From: Pseudeuparius sepicola
Lineage: Eukaryota > Arthropoda > Insecta > Coleoptera > Anthribidae
Assembly: GCA_963920635.1 (NCBI GenBank)
Contig: OY987308.1
Location: 5,646,225 to 5,710,224, forward strand
Direction of reading: 5' to 3'
Length of the DNA: 64,000 nt
Of this stretch, positions 48,403 to 57,872 are shown in pieces. The notes under the pieces were generated by a model. It was not told the origin of the DNA, searched no databases, and worked only from the letters and a program-made list of their open reading frames with translations. A program made the position numbers and the translations under genes. Each line of letters starts with the position of its first letter. The stretch's first letter is position 1.

Positions 48403-48430
48403 TTGCTAAAACACCTAGCCGAGGTTCACA

Positions 48431-49000
48431 GTGACTACCCATGCAAACCACACAAGTGCCCTAAGTGTGACTACAGTTCATTCGAGGAAATAAATCTCAT
48501 AAAACATGAAAAAACCGTTCATGCCATTAAACCAAGATTTAGTTGTGAATTTTGCGAGTATATTTCATCCTACCCACGATCACTTCGAGCACACCTCTAT
48601 AATAAACACGAAGTCAAAGAAGGAGAACCTTTTAAATGTGCGTATTGCGCTTATCACACTTTTCATTCTTCTGACTTGAGCAAGCACGTGAAAAATCGAC
48701 ATGGGCATCGACATTGGCAGCAGGAAGCGGGAAATGTTCTTTTGCAAGTAATAAAATGTCCTCCCCGAGAGACCATGAAGATGAGGAGCCTGATGATGGT
48801 AACAGCTACGAGTCTCCAGGTTCAAAGAAGAGCACACACTAGCAGTTTGCGTAAACGCAACATCTAAGAAGCCACAATGTGAAGTTGTGTCTGATACTGA
48901 AGGAGGATGTTTGATTCTGAACGATTATTGTATCCAAGTAGAATATCAGGAGATTATCACAAGACAAGAAGTTAATCAGAAAATTTAAAAAACAGCTTTG
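48431..49000 (+). pseudogene. Divergent last unit and broken C-terminal tail
   Basis: Three divergent fingers close the array (FEEINLIKHEKTVH, YPRSLRAHLYNKH, HSSDLSKHVKNRH). The main frame then runs in an unconvincing basic tail to a TAA at 48867. Two other frames look more protein-like. From 48756 an acidic stretch, MSSPRDHEDEEPDDGN, runs to a TAG near 48842. From about 48805 a third frame runs through KKPQCEVVSDTEGGC to TGA at 48998-49000. A single ancestral tail interrupted by two small frameshifts would explain this; an unrecognised small intron is the alternative. Confidence 0.5.
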
Positions 49001-49139
49001 AAGAATAACTTAAAACTCAAAATTATTTTGAAACATTCACGTATGTTGTATGTATACAGTGTGTCCCCAGGTGAAACGACTTGTTGAAGTTACCTTACAG
49101 AATGAAAACAAAGAGTCTGCGTTAATGAAGTGTTAGGAA

Positions 49140-49480
49140 TTGAAAGGAATATATCTATTTAAGTTCCACAGGGAACTGTACTGGGTCCATTGTTTTCCCC
49201 TTATTATATTAATGATATAATTACCAGATGCACATCTTAACATACTGGAAGTTTTACAAAAATATGTCCTGAAAACCATATACAAAAAAAACGAAATTGT
49301 ATCCATCATCGAATGCCCTCTTCTCTGAGACCAAATGTCTTGATATCAGGCAGTTATATTTGTATAAACCTTTGTAAGAGTAGACACAAGATAGACAGGA
49401 TTGACAACTCTTACTGTACGAGACAAAAAACACAGGGAAAACCAACAATTCTGTCTAAAAAAACAATTACACAAAAGAGT
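49140..49480 (+). pseudogene. Non-LTR retrotransposon (LINE) RT relic
   Basis: From 49163 the frame reads VPQGTVLGPLF followed by YYINDII, the conserved reverse-transcriptase block (PQG..LGP...IND) of insect LINEs. Further on, QKYVLKTIYKK and, in a shifted frame, ETKCLDIRQLYLYK correspond to the C-terminal region of such ORF2 proteins. The YADD region is deleted between them. It is a heavily truncated dead fragment. Confidence 0.65.
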
Positions 49481-49811
49481 TAGTTGAGGAGCATAATGCA
49501 CATTTACCTACTCCGTGGTTTTTTTTTGTGAAGGGAAGTTGCAACTATGTGGAATCTCCTTATTGTATGCTATGTAATGGCGTAGTACCGGGTGTTTACC
49601 TCCGAGTTGTGGCGTTTCGTTTTTATGGCGTCATAAATCCAATATTGCCACCATACAAGATATTTATTCGTTCCATCAAGAATAACTCCTTCCAGAGGGC
49701 TCATACGCAAAATGTGCATAGAATATTTTCTATTCTGCATGAGCAAATGAACAAATTTAGATCTTATCAATTTTTCCATATCTTCTACCTTTTAAGAGTT
49801 ATGATCCACTA
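49480..49811. repeat. Left arm of an outer inverted repeat (partner 53100-53430)
   Basis: CATACAAGATATTTATTC, ATTTTCTATTCTGCATGAGC and CATATCTTCTACCTTTTAAG recur in inverted orientation at 53100-53430. The arm ends at ATGATCCACTATA directly before the DD41D transposon. The 69-codon frames in each arm differ mostly by amino-acid-changing substitutions and are not considered genes. Confidence 0.8.
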
Positions 49812-49813
49812 TA

Positions 49814-51715
49814 CAGGGTGACATAGAAAACAGTACATTACATAGTGCCACACCATAGAGGACACTAAAATAAGAAAAAAAGTTCCTATGAACATGGGTC
49901 CGCAAGGCCTTCGGTTAAAAGATACGGGGTGTTGAATTGTAATTTTTTTTATTTATTTGCAAAAACAATGATAAATACTTCAACAATTAAATTGTAATGG
50001 TATGATGAAAAATATGATTAGTTAAAACAAAACATTAAGGTTTTAGAAGATGTTGAAATTGTTGCCCTTGTACTTCAATACATTTTTCCATTCTTCTTCT
50101 TAATGATTGACGGCATCTTTGAAATATTCCTGGGTCATTACGAAATCTATCTGCCAATTCCATAATTCTTATCCATAACTGTGCTTCATTATGTATTTCT
50201 ACAGCATAAACTTCATTTTTCGTAAATCCCCAAAATGAAAAATCGAGGGGATTAAGGTCGGGATTACGAGCTGGCCAGGGTACAGGCCCTCCTCGACCAA
50301 TCCACGTATTTCCAAATCTCCTGTCCAAATATTCCTTTGCCACTCGAGAAAAGTGAGCTGGCGCCCCATCATGCATGTAATACATTCTTCCAGTAATGGC
50401 CAATGGGACATCCTCTAATAATGTGTTTAAATCATTCTCCAAGAAATTTCGATACAGCACACCTGTCAATCGATCGGGCAATCGAAATGGGCCAATTAAG
50501 TAATTGTCGATTATACCTGCCACACATTAATAGAAAACCCATATTGGTGACTTCGAATTACAGTTTGATGAGGATTTTCATCACTCCAATAGTGCATGTT
50601 ATGTAGGTTCAGAATACCATCACGACTAAAACCAGCTTAGTCAGTAAACAAAATTGATGAAATAATGTTTTGTCTTTGGTTTTGCAACCATTCGCAAAAT
50701 TGTACACGAGAAAAAAAGTCATGTTGCAATAGTGAATGAATTTTTTGGAAATGGTATGGGCGAAGAAGTTGTTCTTTCAAAATTTGTCTAACTGATTCAC
50801 GGTTAACGTTTCGCACCGCTGAACTTATTTTCCTGGTACTTGTTCTCGGATTATTTTCTAACATTCGTAAAACAGTTTCTTCGTTTTGCACAGTGCGACG
50901 AGTTCTGGAAACCCCACTATTCACTTTTGGTTTTCTAAAACAGCCATCTTCTCCCAAACGCCTATGCACATCAATAAATGTTCGAACATTAGGAACTTGT
51001 TTTAAAGGATATCTTTCTCGATAGATACGTTGAGCTTCGTAAGAATTTGATCTAGCTTCGCCGTAACACATAATCATGTCCCTGTATTCTTCAAAAGTAT
51101 AGTGAACCATTTTTGAAATCAATTTTGAATCATCAAAGAGAAAACCAATAAAAAACTTAAACAAGAACACAAAATACCTACTACCTAATAACAATTATTA
51201 AATTAGTTTGACAAGTGTCATTATGACACATTATTTCATTGTTACTTATCATTGTTTTTGCAAAGGTTACTTTGATGCTTTTTGAATAAGTAATTTGCAT
51301 GCATTGTCGGCTTTAGATGCATTTGTACTGGAACCATTGCTTCTCGCAACTTAGACTGAAATAGAAATTGGCATCTTCAGCTTAACCGCAAATGGCCACG
51401 AAGACAAAATAATAGTAATTGCCCCCCCCTCCCCCGCACAAGCATGTGGTTGCTTCTGGGGTACTCCTAGTTCGGAGTATTGTAAGGGTGAGAATTATTA
51501 TTATTATTCTTCGTCCCCAAAAATACAATAGTGCCAAATTTCAGTTCAGCAGCTTGATTAATTTAGGAGATGTAACCATAATTCAATTTCAAAAAATTAA
51601 CTTCTCTTAAACAAACAACATTTCTATTAAGGCGTATTGGCCTCAATCGTTATATTTTGGTCCGAAATATGTGTAGTGTAGTTGCTATATGGACAATTAT
51701 TAACCGGACACCCTG
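49814..51715 (-). mobile_element. DD41D mariner-like (rosa-type) transposon, 1902 bp
   Basis: The left end is CAGGGTGACATAGAAAACAG after TA (49812-49813). The right end is TTAACCGGACACCCTG before TA (51716-51717). Subterminal AGATACGGGGTGTTGAA corresponds to AGATACAGGGTGTTGAAG of family F1, and 51355-51715 is clearly homologous to the right part of the F1 copy at 25004-26109. One transposase gene on the minus strand is interrupted by just two lesions. The right terminus is taken from F1 homology rather than a clean inverted match, so it is less certain than the left. Confidence 0.68.
50035..51110 (-). pseudogene. DD41D transposase with one stop and one frameshift
   Basis: Starts at ATG 51110 (MVHYTFEEYRDM). 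An N-terminal DNA-binding part follows with VPNVRTFIDVHRRLGEDG and TSTRKISSAVRNVNRESVRQ, then ILKEQLLRPYHFQ and the first catalytic Asp in LFTD. Immediately after it a TAA (50634-50636 region) replaces the usual Glu codon. A 1-nt deletion near 50523 (expected WAGII) shifts the frame. The second catalytic Asp is in MHDGAPAHF and the third in NPDLNPLDF, 41 residues apart. The C-terminus is CIEVQGQQFQHLL. At about 358 codons it is full-length for the family, so the element died recently. Confidence 0.88.
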
Positions 51716-51869
51716 TATGTGTTGTGTTTCATGCCATTGTAATGACTGTACTTGTAATGTTTGTTGCATATAAGTGTAATATTAAAGATATTGTGAGTAA
51801 ATAGAAGCACAATCATTATTTTTTACCCTTAATAAATAACCCATGGTTCTAAACCGATGGTGACATATA

Positions 51870-53095
51870 CAGGGTGTAACTGAACTGATGGTCAAAAATG
51901 AAACCACGTATCCTTGGAGTCAAAATAAGGGTACTTCTTCATATATTTTTTTCTCCTACGGGCCATAGTTTTTTTTATACAGAGCGTAGAAGTTTGGAGA
52001 AAAATACACATATTTCTTAGTATCTCTAGAAGTATACGAGATATATTCTTCAAACTTGGCGTGTCACATGAGCAGATGAGCCGTCAAACTTAAGGTTGAC
52101 ATGAAGCTTCTGAGGCTCCCAGTGGCGGAGATACAGGGTGTTATTAAAATTAATTGGTTCAGAAAAATATGAATACCCTGTATAATCGCATTTTTTAAAT
52201 TTGTTTTGAGTGGTGAATAGAATAGTTAACAAAAAGTATCTCTTAGTATTTTTTCATATTCGCAGCCGTTTCTTAATTATTTGCAAAGAACGGCAACGCT
52301 GCAATGAACAATAGTCACTTTAAGACTAAATCTAGGAATTTGTGGATGTCAATTAAACTTTATTTAACAAAATACAAAAGCAAAAACGATAATAAAAGAA
52401 ACGTAATGCTATTAGAAAATTAAATTATTAAATGTTCGAAATGACCGCCGCCTCTTTCAATACACGCAACTATGCGTTTCCACATGTTTATTATTGGCAA
52501 GTCCATAGCAAAAGTGCATATCAGTCAATTCTTCGAATGAAAATATCATTTTTCAAAATATTGATACTAAAGTGCAAAGTTAGCAGCCAAATGATTCAAA
52601 TAATGCCAAGTTTAATTGACATCCACAGATTATTAGATTTATTCTTAAAATTACTTGTTTATTGCAGCATTGCCGTTCTTTAAAAATAATTAAGAAATGG
52701 CTAAGAATATGAAAAAATACTAAGAGATACTTTTTGTTAACCATTGAATTTACCATTTAAAACAAATTTAAAAAATGCGATTATACAGGGTATTCATATT
52801 TTTCCGAACTAATTAACTTTAATAACACCCTGTATCTCCGCAACTGGGGGTCTCAGAAGCTTCATATTAACCTTAAATTTGACAGCATCCGCTCATGTGA
52901 CACGCCAGGTTTGAAGAAAATATCTCTTATACTTCTAGAGATACTAAGAAATATGTGTATTTTTCTTCATATTTCTACGCTCTGTATAAAAAAAAACTAT
53001 GGCCCGTAGGAGAAAAAAATATATGAAGAAGTGCCCTTATTTTGACTCCAAGAATACGTGGTTTCATTTTTAACCATCAGTTTAGTTACACCCTG
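51870..53095. mobile_element. 1226-bp fold-back element
   Basis: The ends are CAGGGTGTAACT(G/A)AACTGATG (inverted pair), flanked by TA at 51868-51869 and 53096-53097. The arms of about 550-600 bp are nearly fully complementary, for example GGAGTCAAAATAAGGG (51918) with its complement (53037) and CTTCTGAGGCTCCCAGT (52103) with its partner (52851). The central loop holds the tail of a transposase, so this is an internally deleted, palindromised derivative of a mariner-family element. Confidence 0.88.
52423..52500 (-). pseudogene. Transposase C-terminal tail in the fold-back loop
   Basis: The minus strand reads MWKRIVACIERGGGHFEHL and stops shortly after. The C-I-E-x-x-G-G-H-F-E-H-L terminus is typical of DD41D-type insect transposases. 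The rest of the gene is missing. It identifies the probable parent family of the 51870-53095 element. Confidence 0.72.
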
Positions 53096-53099
53096 TATA

Positions 53100-53430
53100 A
53101 TAGATCATAACTCTTAAACGGTAGAAGATATGGAAAAACTGATAAGATCTAAATTTGTTCATCTGCTCATGCATAATAGAAAATATTCTATGCACATTTT
53201 TCGTATGAGCCCTCTGGAAGGAGTTATTCTTGATGGAATGAATAAATATCTTGTATGGTGGCCATATTGGATTTATGAAGCCATAAAAACCAAATGCCAC
53301 AACTGGGAGGTAAACACCGGGTACTACGCCATTATGTAGCATACAATAAAAATATTCCACATAGTCTCAACTTCCCTTCACAAAAGGTCCCACGGAATAT
53401 ATTATGCTCCTGTACTAAGTTATTCACAGT
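53100..53430. repeat. Right arm of the outer inverted repeat (partner 49480-49811)
   Basis: Reverse-complement counterpart of 49480-49811. It begins right after the TA flank of the 51870-53095 element. The 3.3 kb between the two arms is therefore occupied by the DD41D element, a 154-bp spacer and the fold-back. Confidence 0.8.
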
Positions 53431-53846
53431 TGGCTTTGGGCGTGTTTAATTTTACGAATAAATCTTTTAAAAAAAGCAGATTATAAAACATTAGGGACAT
53501 TTCAAAAACATTAAGAAAATAATTTGTTCTGAATATGTACAGGGTGACCCATTTGAAATGGAAGCACCCCGTAATTTTTTTATTTTTTCATCCGATTTTA
53601 GCCGAGTTTTTTCTGAAGATAGATCGCAAAAAACTTTACTTTGGTGCAAAATTTCAGGTCTTAATCTTAATTTTCAAGGCCTACTACGATTTTTTTTATA
53701 GTAAAAAATGACAAAAACCATTTAGCATTTTTTTATTTAACACAGCGTTAATCAGAACACCCTAAAACCCCCGTGTACCAAATTTGAACAAGAAATATAC
53801 AGGGAGTTCCATTCTGCATCGTGTCAAAGTTGAGCAAAATAGGAAT

Positions 53847-54447
53847 TTTAAAGGCATCTGGAGAGTCAAGTGTGCCATGGAATCCCGTCAAAACAGATGA
53901 ATGATCAACAGGACTACTCAAAGTGTTGGTGTGCAAAGATTCAATACAAAAATGTTCAGTCTTTTTTTCTGGGCCATCTCAAAATGCTGATTTTTTATTA
54001 AACTTTATACTGGTCAGGAGTGGTCTGAAATCATTGAAAAAATATTAATAAACACAAAAGTAATTTGTTTATTTACAAAACGCCAACCAACAAATAAAAA
54101 ACAATTTAAATTACCTATTGGACCTTTCGCATTAAAGTCACTGTCTAAAATGATACATTTTCTGTGTGTTTCCTGTTGTGGCACACCAGCCACTTTAATT
54201 CATATGGACTTGCTGACTCTCAGGCTTCTATATTTTTAGACTTAGTTCATTTATAGTGTCTAGGCGGTTTTGATGTACTCGATTTTTGACCCCAAAAATT
54301 CATTATTTTGACATAGCACAGAGAAAGACACCGTTTATATTTTCTATTGGATCCTTACACACCAACACTTTGAGTGGTCCTGTTGACCATTCAACTGTTT
54401 TAAGGGGATTCCATGGTACACTTGACTTGCCAGATGCCTTTAAAATT
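53847..54447. repeat. 600-bp palindrome inside the left arm
   Basis: AAAGGCATCTGGAGAGTCAA near 53851 pairs with TTGACTTGCCAGATGCCTTT near 54425. CCTGTTGACCATTCA near 54379 and CACACCAACACTTTGAG near 54358 pair with sequence at 53900-53935. The centre is near 54145. It has no coding capacity. Confidence 0.65.
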
Positions 54448-55173
54448 AAAAGATTGATCGACTTACCTGTAGGAAGGTCAATCTCAATTTTTCGAGCTTG
54501 TCCTCCGAAAATAATTACACCCTGTAGTATCGGTATTTTACACCTATCGGTACAAGTTTTTAGAGTATAGCAAAAAATACCCTGAACGCTCCGCGCTCGC
54601 TTAGTCATTCGTTGTTTTGGTTCTTTTTTGTTAGATTGTACTGGGACTTTTTGAGGTGAGGGGGTTGTGTAATTATTTTTGGAGGACAAGCTCGAAAAAT
54701 TGAGATTGACCTTCCTACAGGTAAGTCGATCAATCTTTTAATTTTCCTTCGCTTGTCCTCAATAATTACACCCTGTAGATGTTCAGCGTATGCGAAGTAC
54801 GATCTAACAAATCCCAATGTTGATATTTCTTTTATCAAATATATTGTTGTGGAGATGTGATTAATAACTACAAGATGAGTTATAGATATATAATTAATAT
54901 AGAATTGTTGTTTAATGTATAACAATGAAGAGAACAATTATTCTTATTTACAGGTTAAATAACACATTACAAAATTATGTATATACACAGAAATATGTGT
55001 TTATATAAACAATGTATGTATAGGAGACATTATTTTATTAAACTAACAGCACATAAAGTAGCAACCGTAACATGAATAATAAAATGTAGCTATCTAAGTC
55101 ATAGTATATTTTATAGATATATTATTTATAATAAACAATAAACACAAGTATACAACAGTGGGTGTGTGTGTTT

Positions 55174-57825
55174 TTATTTTGTATTATTTGCGCCCGCTCC
55201 CAAGATTGCCTTTGCAAATTCGTCATTTTTAGTAGCTAATGGTTTATTATAAAATTTGGAAAATACTTCCGAAGTTTTTGTCCACCCCGCAGTATTTCGA
55301 ATTGTTTCAATGTCTACACCCAATCTATGTGCGGCCGATGTTGAGGTGTGTCTAGTGCTATATCCTCCAAATATAGTTGTGTTTATGCCACTATTTTTTA
55401 GAGTTAATTTTAGCCACCTGCTAATAGTTTGTGGAGTTGCTTTGTGGTATGTTTTTTTATGCGTTAATATGAGGTAATTTTCTTCAGGTGGTCGATTTAG
55501 TTTCGTTCTTTCAATATAATGTAAAATCGTAGATGTGACACATAGTTTTCGGTAAAGAAGGGAAAAACTAGACGAGGTTGCGTTTTCTTAGGGCCCGATG
55601 TTTTTATTTTCGAAGTTATTTTTATTTGTATTTGATTTTCTATCCTGACGATATTTCCTAAGGCAATTTTGGGAAGTGTTTGTACTTGATGTGCGGATGT
55701 TAAGGCGAGTAGCATAACTAGTTTGTATGTTACTATTTCTAGGCTTAAGGACTCTAGAGTAGGCTGGGCCGAAAAACCTTTTTTTATGTGATTTTGGAGG
55801 GGTAGTCAAAAAAAGTTGTCTTACGGGCATGAAAAACTACCAAAAAAAAGCTGGGCCCCATAAAATAAAATTTAGCCACCCCCCTCCCCCCGTGAAGGGT
55901 TGATTTTTAAAAATAAAAAATTTCGATTGGGGTAGTTACCAAAACATTGCATTCGCTCTACAGAATACAGAAAAAAAATTGAACGTCAAATTTTGAATTT
56001 TAGCCGCGCCCCTGTGCTCTTAAAGATTCTTGCAACCCTAAAAACTTACTTATTTTTTATTTCGGACAGTTATACGATAACGAAATAGAAAAACTATTTT
56101 TAAAAAGTTGTTCTAACAGTTACACAGAGACAATGATTCATGTTACAGATCAGACAGAACTAGTTACAATATTTTAGCTTCAAAGCTTAAATATATAGTA
56201 GATAACATTGAGTAAAGGAGTAATAGGGGTCTTTTACTCGATAATAGAGTAATATAAAATGCAAACTATCCGCGCACTCAGCGTTTATCAGCACTTTCAG
56301 GTGAAAGGGATCCATTCTTCTTAGGGATATAACTCCTCCCTGCTTAAGAGAAAAATAGTAACCTGGAGGGTTGATTTTCCATTTTCTTCTCCACCATTTC
56401 TATCTTGACTTGTCCTCTTCTTATCTTGAACTTCCTTTGGTAGATTCTCTATGTGACGTATCCAATTAATAATCTAATACTAATAATAACAATGTTTGTA
56501 GCAAATCCATAATTTAAGGTGTGTATCTTTTCTATGTGGGGAACTTATAGAAGTGTAGATTTTTCTTGAAGTTTGCGAATATTTTCTAAGTTGAAGAGGT
56601 TTCGCTCGTAGATTATCGATGAAGTTTAAAACTTAAAAGTTGCGTATCTTCTCTATATCGGGAACTTGTAGAAGTGTAAACTTTTCTTAAAATTTGTGGA
56701 TATTTTCTAAGTTGATTGTTTAAAGTTGGAAAGGTTTCGCTCGTAGATAATCGACGAATTTTAAATCGTTGATTTGAATTTCTGGCAAGGTGAATAGGTT
56801 TTCTTTTAATTTCCTCATTTTTATTAATAAATAGGAAGTCATTGGTTTTTAATCTGCAATTTTCTGGTAAATGTATTAAATTTGTTTCATTACTAATTTT
56901 GATTTCTTCTTTCTTTTGTCAATTCGTTGAAATTTTAAGTGCTTCTTCAGCAGGAATGGCAATAACATATATTCGCTGTTAGTTGTGCCAGAGACTTGTT
57001 GTGTTTATAATGTTTGGTAAACCATGACAAAATTTTCCTTCTGCCTCTTTGTCGTAAAAATTATTTATTTATTAAGCCTATTTTATTCCTATTATGTACC
57101 CTCATTTTAGCTTTGATTTTAGCCCTGCACGAATCTATTACCCGAAAGGGGCGCGGCTAAACTTTAACGTATGACGTCCAGTTTTTTTTCTGTGTTATTT
57201 AGTGCGCTCAGTGTAATTTAGTAACTACCCCTAGCGAGTTTTATTATTTTTAAAAAAACACCCCTTAAAGGGCGGAGGGGCGTCTAAATTTTAACTGATA
57301 AGGGTCAGTTTTTTTTACTACCCCTTCAAGAAAATCAGAAAAAAGTTTTTTTTTTGCTCTTTTCGGCCCACCCTACTCTAGAGGGTACAATGATCGCAAT
57401 TACTTTAGCACTGGTTCTGGGTCCCACGTTGTTTAATATTTAGGGGCTGAAGGGTTTATGTTAAATACACCTTTCATAAACCTTTTTACGATTTTTTTCA
57501 TCGTTTTTGTCAATAGGATTTATGAAGTTTACTGCGGATTTATGTGTATTTATCGAGGGGTACGATAATGAATTATTTTGTAAATCAGTTAGGTATTCCA
57601 ATAGATTACCTAACTTATATTTCAATGGATTTTCCCCTCTTATATTACAAAAATTCCACCATTTTTTGAGACAAGAATTATATTGGTCCATAGTACCTTG
57701 TGAGATAGAAGACATCATAGTTGGTACAGCTGTTGATGGAATTTTTTCTTTTAATAATGCTCGCCGGATAATCTCCCTACAACCAAGGTAAGGTTCTGGG
57801 CAAATTGGGGCACTTGTCTGAAAGG
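55174..57825 (-). pseudogene. DIRS tyrosine recombinase, split by a transposon
   Basis: The N-terminal part (about 57825-57384) contains CREIIRRALLKEKIP, then SISQGTMDQYNSCLKKWWNF, LLEYLTDL and INTHKSAVNF, a core-binding domain. A 1-nt shift near 57485 and two stops precede the insertion at 55760-57375. The C-terminal part resumes with SLEIVTYKLVMLLALTSAHQ. A further shift near 55545 leads to ISRWLKLTL, then GGYSTRHTSTSAAHRLGVD, IRNTAGWTKTSEVFSKFYN (nucleophile Tyr) and the stop at 55174-55176. The first catalytic Arg (expected in a TSAHR/QRxQTL-type motif) is Gln, and the His of H-S-T-R is Tyr. The enzyme would integrate circular cDNA; this copy is dead. Confidence 0.83.
55760..57375. mobile_element. 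hAT-like non-autonomous element inserted in the recombinase
   Basis: The ends are TAGGCTGGGCCGAAAA and, on the other strand, TAGGGTGGGCCGAAAA. The long imperfect inverted repeats run ~235-270 bp with shared GGGGTAGT, AAAATTTAG(C/A)C and TTTAGCCGCGCCCC blocks. It is flanked by the palindromic 8-bp duplication CTCTAGAG (55752-55759 and 57376-57383). Removing the element and one duplicate rejoins the recombinase reading. Inside, 56519-56640 and 56640-56770 are tandem copies (GAACTT(A/G)TAGAAGTGTA, AGGTTTCGCTCGTAGAT). No transposase. Confidence 0.82.
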
Positions 57826-57872
57826 AGATAATAAAATATTTTCCTTAGCTTTAAAGATTATCGAATCCTCAG

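Larger units (their letters stand above)
33343..48430 (+). repeat. 42 tandem 358/360-bp units, four fingers each
   Basis: Each unit encodes finger A (CPKCDYSSFEKSDLKKHEK), B (CQFCEYSCETQSAFNEHLY), C (CPQCQFNTFEKYTMYRHMK) and D (CEKCSFKACKRSVLLKHLA). The lengths add up exactly: 26 units of 360 bp plus 16 of 358 bp give 15088 bp. Variable sites are few: LKSK/LKPK, CETQ/CESQ, FEKY/FDKY/FDKC, EDVE/EDME, TTA/TTG and TGT/TGC silent sites, the 2-bp deletion, and one His-to-Gln zinc-ligand change at about 40620. Combinations of these variants show recombination between units. Confidence 0.93.
31825..48867 (+). pseudogene. Giant C2H2 zinc-finger exon (about 186 fingers), frame broken 16 times
   Basis: Zinc-finger protein exon of the C-x2-C-x12-H-x4-H type, presumably nuclear and nucleic-acid binding. 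It comprises an older N-terminal part (31825-33342, about 15 fingers), 42 near-identical four-finger units (33343-48430) and a divergent last unit. Linkers are VHALKPK, VEPLK and VHKGN rather than TGEKP. Sixteen units carry the same 2-bp deletion (GGAAACTATC instead of GGAAACTCTATC), which changes NSIFSCEK to NYLQLRKV and ends at TAA ~40 nt later. As read, the first product from the acceptor would end at 34382 after about 26 fingers. The longest uninterrupted stretch is 44803-48867. It could be a dying gene, a still-functional shorter gene, or in part an assembly artefact. Upstream exons are not in the window. Confidence 0.8.

Noticed and set aside
33343..48430. CRISPR or satellite array
   Set aside because: Units are 360 bp, contiguous and code for zinc fingers; there are no unique spacers.
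34393..48867. Separate genes starting MLKHLAEVH after each array stop
   Set aside because: The apparent start is a TTG in the middle of finger D. There is no promoter, splice site or ATG, and these are segments of one array between frameshifts.
49570..53339. Matching 69-codon frames in the two outer arms (minus strand 49570-49779, plus strand 53130-53339)
   Set aside because: They are the two halves of an inverted repeat. About nine residues differ, mostly through amino-acid-changing substitutions, which does not suggest a conserved protein.
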